Made by a program: the position numbers and the translations under genes. The notes beneath the pieces were generated by a model. The model was not told the DNA's origin. It searched no databases and worked only from the letters and a program-made list of their open reading frames with translations. 58,347 nucleotides of DNA. Origin: Nitrosomonas sp. (GTDB lineage: Bacteria > Pseudomonadota > Gammaproteobacteria > Burkholderiales > Nitrosomonadaceae). Below, piece after piece: positions 39,107 through 51,081 of this stretch; the stretch's first letter is position 1; each line of letters begins with the position of its first letter. Location: assembly GCA_024282035.1 (NCBI GenBank), contig JAMWZR010000016.1, positions 1 through 58,347 on the forward strand. The letters run 5' to 3'.

Positions 39107-39976
39107 TCAGGATTGCTGTGAATCTGTGACATGACCACGCATTTGCGTTGCTTTGTAGTTCTGATACAAAGAATGCAATCGCGCAAACAGATTGCCGGGT
39201 TGACCTGTTCCCACTGGTTTACCGTCGAGCGAAGTGATAGGCATGATTTCCTTGGTTGAGGAAGTCAGCAGAATCTCGTCTGCAGTGCGTACTTCCGATT
39301 CTGTAATTTCGCGAACTTCATGTTTAATCTGGTTTTTCTCCGCCAATTCTAGAACCACATCATACGTGATGCCAGGCAACATCAAGTGACTTTTCGGCGG
39401 TGCCAATAAGACATTATTTCGGACAATAAAAATATTACTGGCTGCACCTTCAGTCAGGTATCCGTCACGGATGAGGATCGTTTCGAGTGACTGTACATCG
39501 ACGGCCAGTTGCCGGAGCAAAACATTGGGTAACAGGGATATGGCCTTGACGTCACAACGGATCCAGCGATTATCCAGAGCAGTGATGGCCGACGCTCCAC
39601 TGACCAGCAATTCGGCAGGCGGAGGCAGTAAGGGATTGCTCATGATAAAGACGGTTGGAGAGACATTCAACGGAAACGCATGATCACGCTTGGCAACCCC
39701 GCGCGTAATATGCAGGTACAGGTACTGATCCTCACCTTCGTTGGATGCAATGACTTGTTCCAGCAACTGTTCCCATTCTGCATTGCTGAACGGATTTTTT
39801 AGGCGAATGCCATCCAGACTGTGTTGTAGTCTGTTGAGGTGCCGGTTGAGCCGAAACGGTTTGCGGGAATAGGCTGGAATGACTTCATACACCCCATCGC
39901 CAAAAATAAAACCCCGGTCGAGAACGGGTACACACGCTTCTTCTATGGGCATCCACTTACCATTCAGATATATCAT
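39107..39976 (-). CDS. dat: D-amino-acid aminotransferase
   Basis: This class IV PLP aminotransferase makes D-Glu/D-Ala and related D-amino acids. The 289-residue product has LDRGFIFGDGVYEV, the arginine-containing HITRGVAKRDHAFP and the PLP Lys K144 in CDVKAISLLPNV. The branched-chain enzyme IlvE and ADC lyase PabC are relatives, but its place after dacC and before ybeD is the usual one for dat in Betaproteobacteria. Confidence 0.88.
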   Translation of the reverse strand: MIYLNGKWMPIEEACVPVLDRGFIFGDGVYEVIPAYSRKPFRLNRHLNRLQHSLDGIRLKNPFSNAEWEQLLEQVIASNEGEDQYLYLHITRGVAKRDHAFPLNVSPTVFIMSNPLLPPPAELLVSGASAITALDNRWIRCDVKAISLLPNVLLRQLAVDVQSLETILIRDGYLTEGAASNIFIVRNNVLLAPPKSHLMLPGITYDVVLELAEKNQIKHEVREITESEVRTADEILLTSSTKEIMPITSLDGKPVGTGQPGNLFARLHSLYQNYKATQMRGHVTDSQQS

Positions 39977-40009
39977 GAGAGCCTTTTACGCTGAGTAAAT
40001 GATCCGATT

Positions 40010-41131
40010 CTAGTTTAGCAGCATTTTGACGCTGTCCCAGGCACGACCAAAGATATTGGCAGTATCAACCTGTTCAAGTGCAACGAGTGGATAGGTCTCA
40101 ACAACTGTGTCATCCAGGGTAAATTTGACTGTACCGACTTCCTGACCCAGTTGAACAGGCGCGATGAGAGGCTGCTTATACTCCATCTTGGCCTTCAATT
40201 TGTCGGATTGTCCTTTGGGTAAAGAGAAATATACGTCACGGTCGAAGCCGGCTTTCAGTTCGTTTTGCGCGCCTTTCCATAATGGTATCGACGTCAGGGC
40301 ATCGTTCTTTTTATACAAATGGAGTGTGTCGTATGACTGAAATCCGTAATTGAGCAGGCGCTGGCTTTCAACGCTGCGTGCATTCGCCGATTTTGCGCCG
40401 ATTACGACCGAGATGAGGCGTCTTTTATCACGTATGGCGGATGTGATGAGACAGTATCCTGCATTTTTTGTCCACCCGGTTTTCATGCCGTCCACATGGG
40501 GATCGAGCCATAACAGTCGATTGCGGTTCGGCTGCGTGATATTGTTGTAGGTATATTCTTTTTGTGAGTAAAGCGGATAAAATTCCGGAAATTCCCGAAT
40601 GATTGCGGCAGCCAGCAAGCTCAAGTCGTGTGCTGTAGTGTAATGATTAGGATCGGGCAGACCCGTTGAATTGGTAAAGCGGGTATTTTTCATACCAAGA
40701 CGTTGTGCCTCTCGATTCATGACATCGGCAAAGCTGGCTTCGGAGCCCGATACGGCTTCAGCCAGTGCTATGCAGGCATCATTGCCTGATTGTACGATCA
40801 TGCCACGCATGAGTTCATCTACGGTAACTTGCTTGTTGGGTTCGATAAACATGCGCGAACCGATCATTTTCCAGGCTGTTTGCGATACAGGAATAACCTG
40901 ATTCAACGTTAGCCGATTCTGTTTGATCGCGGAGAAAACGACATAAGCTGTCATCAATTTGGTGAGAGAAGCAGGCTCAATGCGTTCATGAATATTATGA
41001 CCGGCAAGCATTTGCCCGGTCTGAAAATCTATCAGCGAATAAGATTTGGCTGCTACGGTTATGTTTTGATTATTTGCCGAAACCGATGAGACCGCCAGAC
41101 ATAACAGTACTACTAGGAAAAATCGCTTCAT
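40010..41131 (-). CDS. dacC: D-Ala-D-Ala carboxypeptidase (PBP5/6 type)
   Basis: This membrane-associated DD-carboxypeptidase trims pentapeptide stems. The 373-residue product has a signal peptide (1-19), active-site SLTK at 55-58, SGN at 115-117 and KTG at 217-219. The C-terminal domain ends with an amphipathic-looking anchor (GRAWDSVKMLLN). I chose the ATG at 41131 because it gives a clean signal peptide and because TATAAT at 41154-41159 looks like a -10 that would overlap the upstream ATG at 41155. Confidence 0.93.
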   Translation of the reverse strand: MKRFFLVVLLCLAVSSVSANNQNITVAAKSYSLIDFQTGQMLAGHNIHERIEPASLTKLMTAYVVFSAIKQNRLTLNQVIPVSQTAWKMIGSRMFIEPNKQVTVDELMRGMIVQSGNDACIALAEAVSGSEASFADVMNREAQRLGMKNTRFTNSTGLPDPNHYTTAHDLSLLAAAIIREFPEFYPLYSQKEYTYNNITQPNRNRLLWLDPHVDGMKTGWTKNAGYCLITSAIRDKRRLISVVIGAKSANARSVESQRLLNYGFQSYDTLHLYKKNDALTSIPLWKGAQNELKAGFDRDVYFSLPKGQSDKLKAKMEYKQPLIAPVQLGQEVGTVKFTLDDTVVETYPLVALEQVDTANIFGRAWDSVKMLLN

Positions 41132-41388
41132 GGAAAAATTACAAAAATAAACCATTATATCCTGCCCTCAGAGATACTAAATCCATCGCGTGCCGGTTAA
41201 GCACGTGGTGGTTATTGGAATTGGCGCATACTTGATCAGTGTAAACAGGGAAGTAAAACCAAAAAGACGAATTACTGCTACTCACTGGTGAAGCTATTAT
41301 TGCTAACTTGTCCATTGAACACAAGTGGTAGAGGCGATACAAAACATCAGACAACGAGGAGATTGCCGGACTGCTGTGATCAGCCCAG

Positions 41389-41931
41389 TTAATCGCTTCG
41401 AGGTCGGTCTATGACTCCCATATGGAATCCCAGCTTACCAGCGTTGCGCTCCTCGAAATAACGACGCAGAGGGTCATGGATAACTCGAAAAGCAATGTCA
41501 TCCCATGGTATGTCTTGTTCCGAAAGGAGTTTGACTTCGAGGCTTTCGATTCCTGGGCTAAAATCAAGATCAAGCAAGCTTGCACGAAACAGGAAATAGA
41601 CCTGACTAATGTGTGGAAGACTGTACACCGTATACAGATCGCCAATTTCCACCCGGGCATTGGCTTCTTCGAGAGTTTCACGGGCAGCTGCCTGGTGTAG
41701 GGTTTCGTTATTTTCCATAAAACCGGCTGGCAGGGTCCACCAGCCCTTGCGTGGTTCGATGGCGCGACGGCACAACAAAATTTTATCTTCCCACTCGGGT
41801 ATGCACCCTACGACCATTTTGGGATTTTGGTAATGAATGACATGGCATGTCGTGCATACGTAACGTGGCAGGGAATCTCCCTCGGGGATAATCAATTCCA
41901 CGGTTGCACTGCAATGGCTGCAATATTTCAT
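41389..41931 (-). CDS. Nudix hydrolase with N-terminal zinc ribbon
   Basis: This 180-residue protein has a zinc ribbon (C4, C7, C26, C29). A Nudix fold follows, with the Nudix box GFMENNETLHQAAARETLEEA (about 68-88). It resembles the ADP-ribose/NADH pyrophosphatase-like group, but the substrate is not determined by these motifs. It lies 21 bases after the DUF2914 gene and may share its transcript. Confidence 0.88.
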   Translation of the reverse strand: MKYCSHCSATVELIIPEGDSLPRYVCTTCHVIHYQNPKMVVGCIPEWEDKILLCRRAIEPRKGWWTLPAGFMENNETLHQAAARETLEEANARVEIGDLYTVYSLPHISQVYFLFRASLLDLDFSPGIESLEVKLLSEQDIPWDDIAFRVIHDPLRRYFEERNAGKLGFHMGVIDRPRSD

Positions 41932-41952
41932 AATAACCTCATCATCCCGGGG

Positions 41953-42867
41953 TTAACGCAACGCAACGGTGAAATTGCGAACGACCAGGGCTGACCCGGA
42001 TTCGTCCTGCAATTCAACGCGCCATGATCCTGTGCGCTGTTCATCCAGTTGCTTGCTGGCATTGGTTCGCCAATCGTCGCCATGTATCTGCAGTGTCAAC
42101 CGTGAATCCAGTTTGTTATCATGAAACCACAGTACACGAACTATCTTCTTCTGCAGGCCTTTAAGGTGTAGATAGAAATATATGGATTTCGATTCTCCAT
42201 GTTGTAATTCCAGCATATCGATATCATCGGTCGGTTCGCGCGATTCAATGGCATGTGTCAATTGTGCCCGGTAAACGTGCGCTGTATCCGGAGATGCTGC
42301 AATAGACTGGGGAGTTTGATCTGGATTGGCTATGTGGGCAGGTTTACTCGTTTTGGGTTTTTGACGCGGAATGATTACGCGTCCAAGCGCCTCGGGTTCG
42401 GTTTTGGCTTGTACGACAGGAGCTAAAAATTGCTCGAGTGACGAGTCAGCAGTAGTTGATCGGGATGATGTATCGGGCGAGCGTACCATTGGAGGTTGTT
42501 GTGGTTTGCCGGTGGCGGAATCCTGGGGTTCGACTGGAATCGATTTGATGGATTGGTTTGGCACCTGATTTGGTGCTTGCACAGCTTGTGATTGCAGTGA
42601 TATGGAGCCGTTTTGTGGCGCCGATGGAGTTGTTTCGACGGTTTCCGCAACCTGTTTTCCCGGAGATGTGCGTTCATCCGAACCCAGCAACCAATAGACA
42701 AGCGCAAATAGTAACAATAGAACTGTGGCGGCTGCGATAGCAATTCTTCGCCAGTTCCAGGTTTCTTCATACTCGATTTCGGGTTCGACCCAGTCGGGGT
42801 AAATTTCTTCGATGGCTTGATGCGGTTGCTGAATCTGAATTCGGATCGTAAATTTGTTGTCACTCAT
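41953..42867 (-). CDS. Single-pass membrane protein with C-terminal DUF2914 domain
   Basis: This 304-residue protein has a cytoplasmic acidic N-terminus, one membrane helix (about 43-63) and a long Pro/Ser/Gln-rich linker (about 70-195). A C-terminal DUF2914-like domain (about 225-302) has SIYFYLHLKGLQKK and GSWRVELQDESGSAL. The function of DUF2914 is unknown; it may bind wall or outer-membrane partners. It is divergent from ligA and upstream of the Nudix gene. Confidence 0.75.
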   Translation of the reverse strand: MSDNKFTIRIQIQQPHQAIEEIYPDWVEPEIEYEETWNWRRIAIAAATVLLLLFALVYWLLGSDERTSPGKQVAETVETTPSAPQNGSISLQSQAVQAPNQVPNQSIKSIPVEPQDSATGKPQQPPMVRSPDTSSRSTTADSSLEQFLAPVVQAKTEPEALGRVIIPRQKPKTSKPAHIANPDQTPQSIAASPDTAHVYRAQLTHAIESREPTDDIDMLELQHGESKSIYFYLHLKGLQKKIVRVLWFHDNKLDSRLTLQIHGDDWRTNASKQLDEQRTGSWRVELQDESGSALVVRNFTVALR

Positions 42868-42929
42868 AACTGAATCGCCCGGAGTGGCGCGTCGAAAAGA
42901 GGTTCGCTAAAAGATAGCCGTGAGTATAA

Positions 42930-45089
<2,160 letters not shown>

Positions 45090-45189
45090 ACACCTTTATG
45101 AACCCGGTTGGCTTGGACTGTCCGAAAAGCGCGAGTTTGCATCCGCTAAAATTGCTAACAATCTTCTCATTACTGAATTTCTTTGAAAC

Positions 45190-45738
45190 ATGATGTTGAC
45201 TTCGCAACAGGCGCAGCAATTATTGTCCTCAGCCGAATTGATTCACTCCGAGCAAGTGATTACACAGACCTTGCAGCGTCTGGCTGACGAAATCACGCAG
45301 GTCTTGGCTCAGCAGCAGCCTCTGGTTTTGTGCGTAATGGGAGGAGCTGTGGTTTTTGCCGGACAATTGCTACCGCAACTGCGATTTCCCATGGATTTTG
45401 ATTACCTGCATTTGTCCCGCTACGGCAAAGGTAAATCGGGTGGTGCCATTCACTGGCAGGCCGAACCGCGAGAGGATGTGCGTGATCGCGTGGTGCTGGT
45501 GCTCGACGATATTCTCGACGAAGGGGTAACAATGGCGGCCGTGCGAGATAAGGTGCTGGCAAGCGGAGCCCGATCCTTTTATAGTGCGGTGCTGGTTGAA
45601 AAACAGACTGGTCAATGCAAGCTGGCCAAGGCAGATTTTATCGGTTTGCCTGTACCCAACCGCTACGTTTTTGGGTTTGGGATGGATATACATGGATTAT
45701 GGCGGAACCTGCCCGCCATTTATGCCACGACAGATTAG
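45190..45738 (+). CDS. hpt: Hypoxanthine-guanine phosphoribosyltransferase
   Basis: This enzyme makes IMP/GMP from hypoxanthine/guanine and PRPP. The 182-residue type I PRTase has the PRPP motif VLVLDDILDEGVTM at 102-115 and VMGGAVVFAGQL for pyrophosphate. Its neighbour mtnP releases hypoxanthine from methylthioinosine, so the pair suits purine salvage. mtnP starts 11 bases after the stop. Confidence 0.9.
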   Translation: MMLTSQQAQQLLSSAELIHSEQVITQTLQRLADEITQVLAQQQPLVLCVMGGAVVFAGQLLPQLRFPMDFDYLHLSRYGKGKSGGAIHWQAEPREDVRDRVVLVLDDILDEGVTMAAVRDKVLASGARSFYSAVLVEKQTGQCKLAKADFIGLPVPNRYVFGFGMDIHGLWRNLPAIYATTD

Positions 45739-45749
45739 ATGGGGGAATC

Positions 45750-46496
45750 ATGCTAGCGATCATTGGAGGCAGTGGATTGACACAGTTGTCTTGCCTGGAG
45801 ATTTCTCACCGGCAAATCATTCGTACACCTTACGGTGAACCCTCCGGACCGCTGACATTCGGGAAGCTGCTTGACGAAGATATCGTTTTTCTGGCGCGGC
45901 ATGGTCACGGTCACACCATACCGCCTCATGCCATAAATTACCGCGCCAACTTATGGGCTCTGCATTCACTGAAACCCTGCCATGTCATAGCCGTGGCATC
46001 GGTTGGTGGAATTCATGCAGATCTGGCACCTGGACAGCTGGTTGTACCGCATCAGATTGTCGATTACACCTATGGGCGTCATTTCACTTTTTTCGATAAC
46101 ACCGAAAATCGCGTCACCCATATCGATTTTACGCTACCGTATTGCCAGCAGACGCGATCGCTGTTGCTGCGGGCTGCGCAAAAAGCCAATGAGGTTATCA
46201 GAGACGGCGGAGTTTATGCTGCGACCCAGGGTCCTCGTCTCGAAACGGCGGCAGAGATCGACCGGCTGGAGCGCGACGGTGCAGACATGGTTGGTATGAC
46301 CGGCATGCCGGAGAGTGCCTTGGCGCGTGAATTGGGATTGAATTATGCCACTTTGGCAGTCGTGGCCAATCATGCAGCCGGACGTGGAGCAAATGTCAAC
46401 GGTATCCCGTTGAAAGAAATTTCTGCCGTGTTGGAGCAAGCTATGGTGAAAGTAAGAAATATTTTGGAACAGGTGGTGAGTTGTCATGGCAATTAA
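45750..46496 (+). CDS. mtnP: S-methyl-5'-thioinosine/thioadenosine phosphorylase
   Basis: This 248-residue PNP-family phosphorylase has the phosphate/base-site GGSGL at the N-terminus, [31 protein letters not shown] and [14 protein letters not shown]. The SVGGIHADL pattern rather than the classical MTAP sequence resembles methylthioinosine phosphorylase, fitting the hpt neighbour. ATG 45750 follows GGGGGAA. It overlaps def by 11 bases. Confidence 0.87.
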   Translation: MLAIIGGSGLTQLSCLEISHRQIIRTPYGEPSGPLTFGKLLDEDIVFLARHGHGHTIPPHAINYRANLWALHSLKPCHVIAVASVGGIHADLAPGQLVVPHQIVDYTYGRHFTFFDNTENRVTHIDFTLPYCQQTRSLLLRAAQKANEVIRDGGVYAATQGPRLETAAEIDRLERDGADMVGMTGMPESALARELGLNYATLAVVANHAAGRGANVNGIPLKEISAVLEQAMVKVRNILEQVVSCHGN

Positions 46497-47019
46497 ATCC
46501 GTACTAAAAATGGGCGAGCCGTTGCTGTTGCAACAAGCCCGACCCGTCGAACAATTTGATATACCGCAATTGCATGCCTTGATACAGGATATGCGGGATA
46601 CGATGGCCGATCTGAATGGTGCTGGTCTTGCGGCACCGCAAATCGGTGTAAGTCTGCAGGTGGTGATTTTTGGCTTCGAAAAAAACCAGCGTTATCCGGA
46701 TGCCGATGAGGTACCTTTTACCATTCTGCTGAATCCAAAATTGACGCCATTGTCAGAGGATATGGAGGAGGATTGGGAAGGGTGCCTCAGCGTACCCGGT
46801 ATGCGCGGCATAGTGCCGCGTTTTGTGCGTTTGCGCTATCAGGGATTCGATCCGTATGGTACCGAAATCGATCGTAGCGTCAGCGGTTTTCATGCGCGAG
46901 TCGTGCAACATGAATGCGATCACCTGCAGGGTATTTTATATCCGATGCGTATTAGGGATTTTCGGCAGTTTGGATTTACAGATGTGTTGTTTCCAGGCCA
47001 GCAAATTATCGATGATTAA
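46486..47019 (+). CDS. def: Peptide deformylase
   Basis: Def removes the formyl group from nascent proteins. The 177-residue product has [10 protein letters not shown] at 45-54, the metal-Cys motif EGCLSVPG at 98-105 and QHECDHLQG at 141-149. The QHECDH form with a slightly different middle region is the PDF subtype common in proteobacterial second copies; no fmt gene is adjacent. Confidence 0.94.
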   Translation: MAIKSVLKMGEPLLLQQARPVEQFDIPQLHALIQDMRDTMADLNGAGLAAPQIGVSLQVVIFGFEKNQRYPDADEVPFTILLNPKLTPLSEDMEEDWEGCLSVPGMRGIVPRFVRLRYQGFDPYGTEIDRSVSGFHARVVQHECDHLQGILYPMRIRDFRQFGFTDVLFPGQQIIDD

Positions 47020-47054
47020 GCCGGAGAAACCCGGTATTGCCTTCACTTGAAAAG

Positions 47055-47498
47055 TTAACGGAATGATTCGGTTACCAGAGCCGTTACATCCGGTTTGATT
47101 ACTACCAGCATGACCACGACAAACAGGATCAGTACGGGAAATTCATTGAACCAGCGGTAAAAAACATGACCATGCCGATTGGCGTCATTTTTGAAAGCAG
47201 TGACAAATTTTCCGCAGTAATAGTGATAGAAAATCAATACCGAAACCAGAACCAGCTTAGCGTAAAGCCAATCTCCCGAGAAACCGTAACCTAACCACAG
47301 CCAGGTGCCAAACACGACGGTCAGCACCGCACCGGGTGTCATGATGCCATAATAAAGTTTTCGTTCCATGATCTTGAAGCGTTCGTTACCAGGCTGGTCT
47401 TCGCATTGGGCATGGTAGACAAACAGACGCGGCAGATAAAATAAGCCTGCAAACCAGGTTACCATGAAAATGATGTGTAATGATTTTATCCAGAGCAT
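47055..47498 (-). CDS. hemJ: Protoporphyrinogen IX oxidase HemJ
   Basis: This 147-residue polytopic membrane protein (four helices) has the start MLWIKSLHIIFMVTWFAGLFYLPR and YYGIMTPGAVLT, conserved in HemJ. It oxidises protoporphyrinogen in haem synthesis and carries a conserved His at position 8. It is convergent with def. With hemL at 22578 it makes two haem genes in the window. Confidence 0.92.
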   Translation of the reverse strand: MLWIKSLHIIFMVTWFAGLFYLPRLFVYHAQCEDQPGNERFKIMERKLYYGIMTPGAVLTVVFGTWLWLGYGFSGDWLYAKLVLVSVLIFYHYYCGKFVTAFKNDANRHGHVFYRWFNEFPVLILFVVVMLVVIKPDVTALVTESFR

Positions 47499-47607
47499 GG
47501 CAATATGAACCCGAGAAGTTAAAATGGCTATGATACTGGGCTGTCTTGCATAACGCTATCTCTGGATGCAACAGCTTGAGATGAAATTTGACAAGGGAAT
47601 GAAAAAC

Positions 47608-49122
47608 ATGAATCCGCATTATCACAATTTGGTTCACAAATTGGAAGAAATCACGCATCTGAGCGGCGTCATGAGTACCCTGGGGTGGGACCAAGAAGTC
47701 ATGATGCCTGTGGGGGCTGGCGAGGCGCGTGCAAAGCAGATAGCAGCGCTGGCCGGCATCATTCACGACCGCATGGTCGATCCGACACTGGGAGAGTGCC
47801 TGGATACCCTGCAGAATCAGACCCAATCTGATCTTGGGGAAGTAGAACGCTGCAATATTCGCGAGGCAAAACGGCAATATGATTTGGAAACCAAGGTGCC
47901 GAAACAGCTGGTGCAGGAACTGGCCGAACTGAGTTCGCGCGGACAAGGCATTTGGGTCAATGCTCGGAAGGAAAATCGTTTTGCAGATTTTGCACCCATC
48001 CTCAAGCGTTTCCTGCAACTGAAAAGTGAATGGGCGCAGTGTGTCTCCCCGGGTATGCACATATACGATGCCAATATCGATCTGTTCGAGCGCGGCACCA
48101 CCATGAATGAGATCACCCCCATATTTGAATACCTGAAGCAGGAATTGATTCCGCTGATTCAGACCATCCAGGATCGTGGCAGCCAGCCCGATACATCATT
48201 TCTACGGGGGCGATTTGCATTGGATCGGCAGGAGGCATTGGCCAGGCAGATCAGTCGCGATATTGGTTTCGATTTCGATCAGGGAAGAATCGATGTTTCG
48301 GTGCATCCATTCTGCGGCGGAAGTCACCCAACCGATGTTCGTATTACCACGCGTTACAAGGACAGCGATTTCATCGAGTCGCTGTATTCTGTCATACATG
48401 AAACAGGGCACGCGCTGTATGAGCAAGGGCGTCCGCATGGGGAACTGGGAGATCTTCCCGTGGCGGAATCCCTGACCATGGGGATTCACGAATCGCAATC
48501 GCTATTTTGGGAACGCATGATTGCACAGGGTAAACCTTTCTGTGCGCATTATTTCGCTACGTTTCGTGACGTATTTCCTGAGCAGCTGCAAGCAGCAACG
48601 GTGGATTCGTTTTATCGTGCCATCAATACCTGCAAACCCGATTTCATCCGCGTTGAGGCTGATGAGCTGACTTATCCACTGCATATCATTTTGCGTTACG
48701 AAATTGAAAAGGGTTTGTTTGAAGGCGCGATACCGGTGGATGACTTACCGCAAATCTGGAATGAACTGATGCACAAGTATCTCGGTATCACTCCACCAAC
48801 CGATACCTTGGGTGTATTGCAGGATTCGCACTGGAGTGGCGGGGCATTCGGTTATTTTCCATCCTATACCCTTGGTGCAATCTACGCCTGTCAGTTTTAC
48901 AGAACGATGTTGCAGGAACAGCCTAATACAGAAAATGCGATTGCAGCCGGAAGGTTTGCGCCGATCAAAAACTGGCTCAACGAAAACATACATCGTCAGG
49001 GTCGTTTGTATACGCCGCAGGAGTTGGTGCAGCACGTAACCGGCGAAGCGTTAAATCCGGTTTATTTCATCGACTACCTTAAAAATAAATATGGCGAAAT
49101 TTATGGATTGAATGCGAATTGA
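47608..49122 (+). CDS. Carboxypeptidase Taq (M32) family metallopeptidase
   Basis: This cytoplasmic zinc carboxypeptidase removes C-terminal residues from short peptides. The product (about 504 residues from ATG 47608) has the catalytic HETGHALYEQG at 264-274, HPFCGGSHPTDVRITTRY before it, and IHESQSLFWERM after it, all family hallmarks. The start is ambiguous: ATG 47566, 47581 and 47599 are also in frame, but AAGGGAA is best spaced for 47608. Confidence 0.93.
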   Translation: MNPHYHNLVHKLEEITHLSGVMSTLGWDQEVMMPVGAGEARAKQIAALAGIIHDRMVDPTLGECLDTLQNQTQSDLGEVERCNIREAKRQYDLETKVPKQLVQELAELSSRGQGIWVNARKENRFADFAPILKRFLQLKSEWAQCVSPGMHIYDANIDLFERGTTMNEITPIFEYLKQELIPLIQTIQDRGSQPDTSFLRGRFALDRQEALARQISRDIGFDFDQGRIDVSVHPFCGGSHPTDVRITTRYKDSDFIESLYSVIHETGHALYEQGRPHGELGDLPVAESLTMGIHESQSLFWERMIAQGKPFCAHYFATFRDVFPEQLQAATVDSFYRAINTCKPDFIRVEADELTYPLHIILRYEIEKGLFEGAIPVDDLPQIWNELMHKYLGITPPTDTLGVLQDSHWSGGAFGYFPSYTLGAIYACQFYRTMLQEQPNTENAIAAGRFAPIKNWLNENIHRQGRLYTPQELVQHVTGEALNPVYFIDYLKNKYGEIYGLNAN

Positions 49123-49130
49123 AGGTTTGA

Positions 49131-49955
49131 CTAAACTTGCTTGCGGTTGGGGTTGTTTTCGATCCATTTTTTCACACGATTGGCATCGCCAATGCGTGTA
49201 TTTTTACCCCATGAGTTCAATAACACGATAACGACTGGCTGGGCGGAAATGTTGGCTTGCATGACCAGACATCGTCCTGCTTCATTCAGATAACCTGTCT
49301 TGGATACTGCAATTTCCCAGTTCTGACTGCTAATCAATGCGTTGGAATTGACATACTGTAAATTGCCGCGCTTGTTGCCGGGAGACACGAAATGTTTGGA
49401 GGTCGTCGAAAATTCACGAATCGCGGTGTAGTGATAGGCGGATTTGACCAGTTTTGCGAGGTCACGGGCTGTTGCTACATTGTTACTGTTAAGTCCTGTG
49501 GAATCGACGAAGTATGAGCGGGTCATGCCAATCTTTCTGGCTTTCTGATTCATGGCCTTGACGAAAGCATTGATGCCACCAGGATACGATCGACCCAGTG
49601 CTGCAGCAGCGCGATTTTCCGAGGACATGAGCGCCAATCGCAACAATTCATGACGTGGGTAGCTGCTGCCAACCGGTAGGCGGGATGAAGTACGCTTCAG
49701 TTTGTCAACATCGGCTTGGGTGATCGTTATCATCTCATGTGAGGGTAATCGTGCATCCAGTGTGACCATTGCGGTCATGAGTTTGGTAATGGATGCGATT
49801 GGCATGACCTTGTCCGCATTCTTTTCATATATCACACGCTCACTTAGTGGATTGAAAACCAATGCCGACTGTGATTTGATGTCCGGATCGCTTTTGGCAA
49901 GAGTACTGCTGACGCACAGAAACATGACATAAAAAAATAAGATGACGCGTTTCAT
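49131..49955 (-). CDS. pbpG: D-alanyl-D-alanine endopeptidase (PBP7 type)
   Basis: This periplasmic endopeptidase cleaves peptidoglycan cross-links. The 274-residue product has a signal peptide (1-20), SITK at 55-58, SEN at 112-114 and KTG at 219-221. Its short length without a C-terminal domain separates it from PBP5/6. The ATG at 49955 is set by GGAGA upstream and the clean signal peptide; a longer frame to 50003 is unlikely. Confidence 0.92.
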   Translation of the reverse strand: MKRVILFFYVMFLCVSSTLAKSDPDIKSQSALVFNPLSERVIYEKNADKVMPIASITKLMTAMVTLDARLPSHEMITITQADVDKLKRTSSRLPVGSSYPRHELLRLALMSSENRAAAALGRSYPGGINAFVKAMNQKARKIGMTRSYFVDSTGLNSNNVATARDLAKLVKSAYHYTAIREFSTTSKHFVSPGNKRGNLQYVNSNALISSQNWEIAVSKTGYLNEAGRCLVMQANISAQPVVIVLLNSWGKNTRIGDANRVKKWIENNPNRKQV

Positions 49956-50277
49956 TTTTTTTATCTCCAGAGAAAGATCAGCAGGGTTGATTGCTAACGA
50001 CACAGCAGCTTTTGATACAGTTACAGCCGGTAAATGTTACGATACGCAGACCGCCAAATCTCGTGATGTACTGGGTACCCTAGCACTGTAATGACAAGAG
50101 TTGTCAATGGCCGTGTATTTTACTACAGTTTGCTATTTTTTTGGATTAAATTTTAAAAATTTTAATGCGTTACGATTCTTTCCTAATAAAATGATTAGAT
50201 AAAAACATATAAAGCTATAATAATTAATATTTATTACTTGTCGATTTCGGGTTTGAATTGTATCATTTTTCCGATTA
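49956..50277. other. AT-rich divergent intergenic region, pbpG/plsC
   Basis: This 322-bp stretch has no supported gene. It includes a near-palindromic AT-rich block around 50144-50166 and a likely plsC promoter at 50237-50265. Confidence 0.4.
50237..50265 (+). promoter_or_regulatory. Candidate sigma-70 promoter of plsC
   Basis: TTGTCG (-35) and TATCAT (-10) are separated by exactly 17 bases just before plsC. The leader would be only about 6 bases to ATG 50278 or 15 to the in-frame ATG 50287, so the true start may be the second ATG. Confidence 0.35.
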
Positions 50278-51081
50278 ATGCAATCGATGCACAAAACTAC
50301 CCCCATTCTGTTACGACTGATCCGTACATTTTTTTTATTCACCCAGGTTGCTTCAGGTTGCTTGCAAGCACTGATCTATCCCTATTTTCCTCAGCATATT
50401 CAAAGACGCATGATGCAGCGCTGGTCGAGTGGATTACTCGCGACCCTGAATATTCGGCTGCGCTGTATTGGAAAACCACCTGGATTTGAGATTCCACGTG
50501 CATTATTGGTGGCCAATCACATTTCCTGGCTGGATATTTGTGTCTTGATGGCTGCCTGCCCGACGCGCTTTGTAGCGAAATCCGAGATCGACGGTTGGCC
50601 GGTACTGGGATTCTTGAGTCGGCAGGCGGGGACTTTATTTATCAGGCGAGCCAGACGTAGTGACACGTTACGTATCAACCAGCAAATTGGCGAAGTACTG
50701 GAAAAAGGCGAAAAGGTGGTTATTTTTCCTGAAGGAACGACAGCCGACGGTACCTATTTGAATCATTTTCATGCTTCATTATTGCAATCAGCAATTGATG
50801 CCGATGCGCTGTTATTTCCCGTGGCCATTGCATATCACCGAGCAAATGGCGAAGTCTGTCTGGAAGCAGCCTATACCGATTCATCTCTGGCTCTGTCTTT
50901 ACGCAACATACTGAGTCAAAATGAGATTGTGGTCGAGTTGTCTTTCCTTGAACCGATTGCATGCGGGATGAGAAATCGGAGAGAATTGGCGCGTTTATCA
51001 GAACAAACCATTGCTGAAACACTTTCTCTGTCTATTCCACACAAGAAAACTGAAAAACCTTACGATCTTCCAACCGAATAG
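50278..51081 (+). CDS. plsC: 1-acyl-sn-glycerol-3-phosphate acyltransferase
   Basis: This 267-residue membrane acyltransferase acylates lysophosphatidate in phospholipid synthesis. It has the NHISWLD motif (H81, D86) and FPEGTT at 150-155, with an N-terminal hydrophobic segment (about 10-35). A start at the second ATG (50287) is possible. Its last 50 bases overlap the 3' end of apaH on the other strand. The OlsA-type (ornithine lipid) acyltransferase is an alternative role. Confidence 0.88.
   Translation: MQSMHKTTPILLRLIRTFFLFTQVASGCLQALIYPYFPQHIQRRMMQRWSSGLLATLNIRLRCIGKPPGFEIPRALLVANHISWLDICVLMAACPTRFVAKSEIDGWPVLGFLSRQAGTLFIRRARRSDTLRINQQIGEVLEKGEKVVIFPEGTTADGTYLNHFHASLLQSAIDADALLFPVAIAYHRANGEVCLEAAYTDSSLALSLRNILSQNEIVVELSFLEPIACGMRNRRELARLSEQTIAETLSLSIPHKKTEKPYDLPTE

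Noticed and set aside
41156-41388. Small RNA between dacC and the Nudix gene
   Set aside because: Only a 5-bp hairpin (CGTGC/GCACG) is visible, with no terminator-like T-run or promoter.
47386-48060. 224-codon minus-strand ORF
   Set aside because: It lies antisense to the M32 carboxypeptidase and the start of hemJ, both with clear motifs. No family signature of its own.
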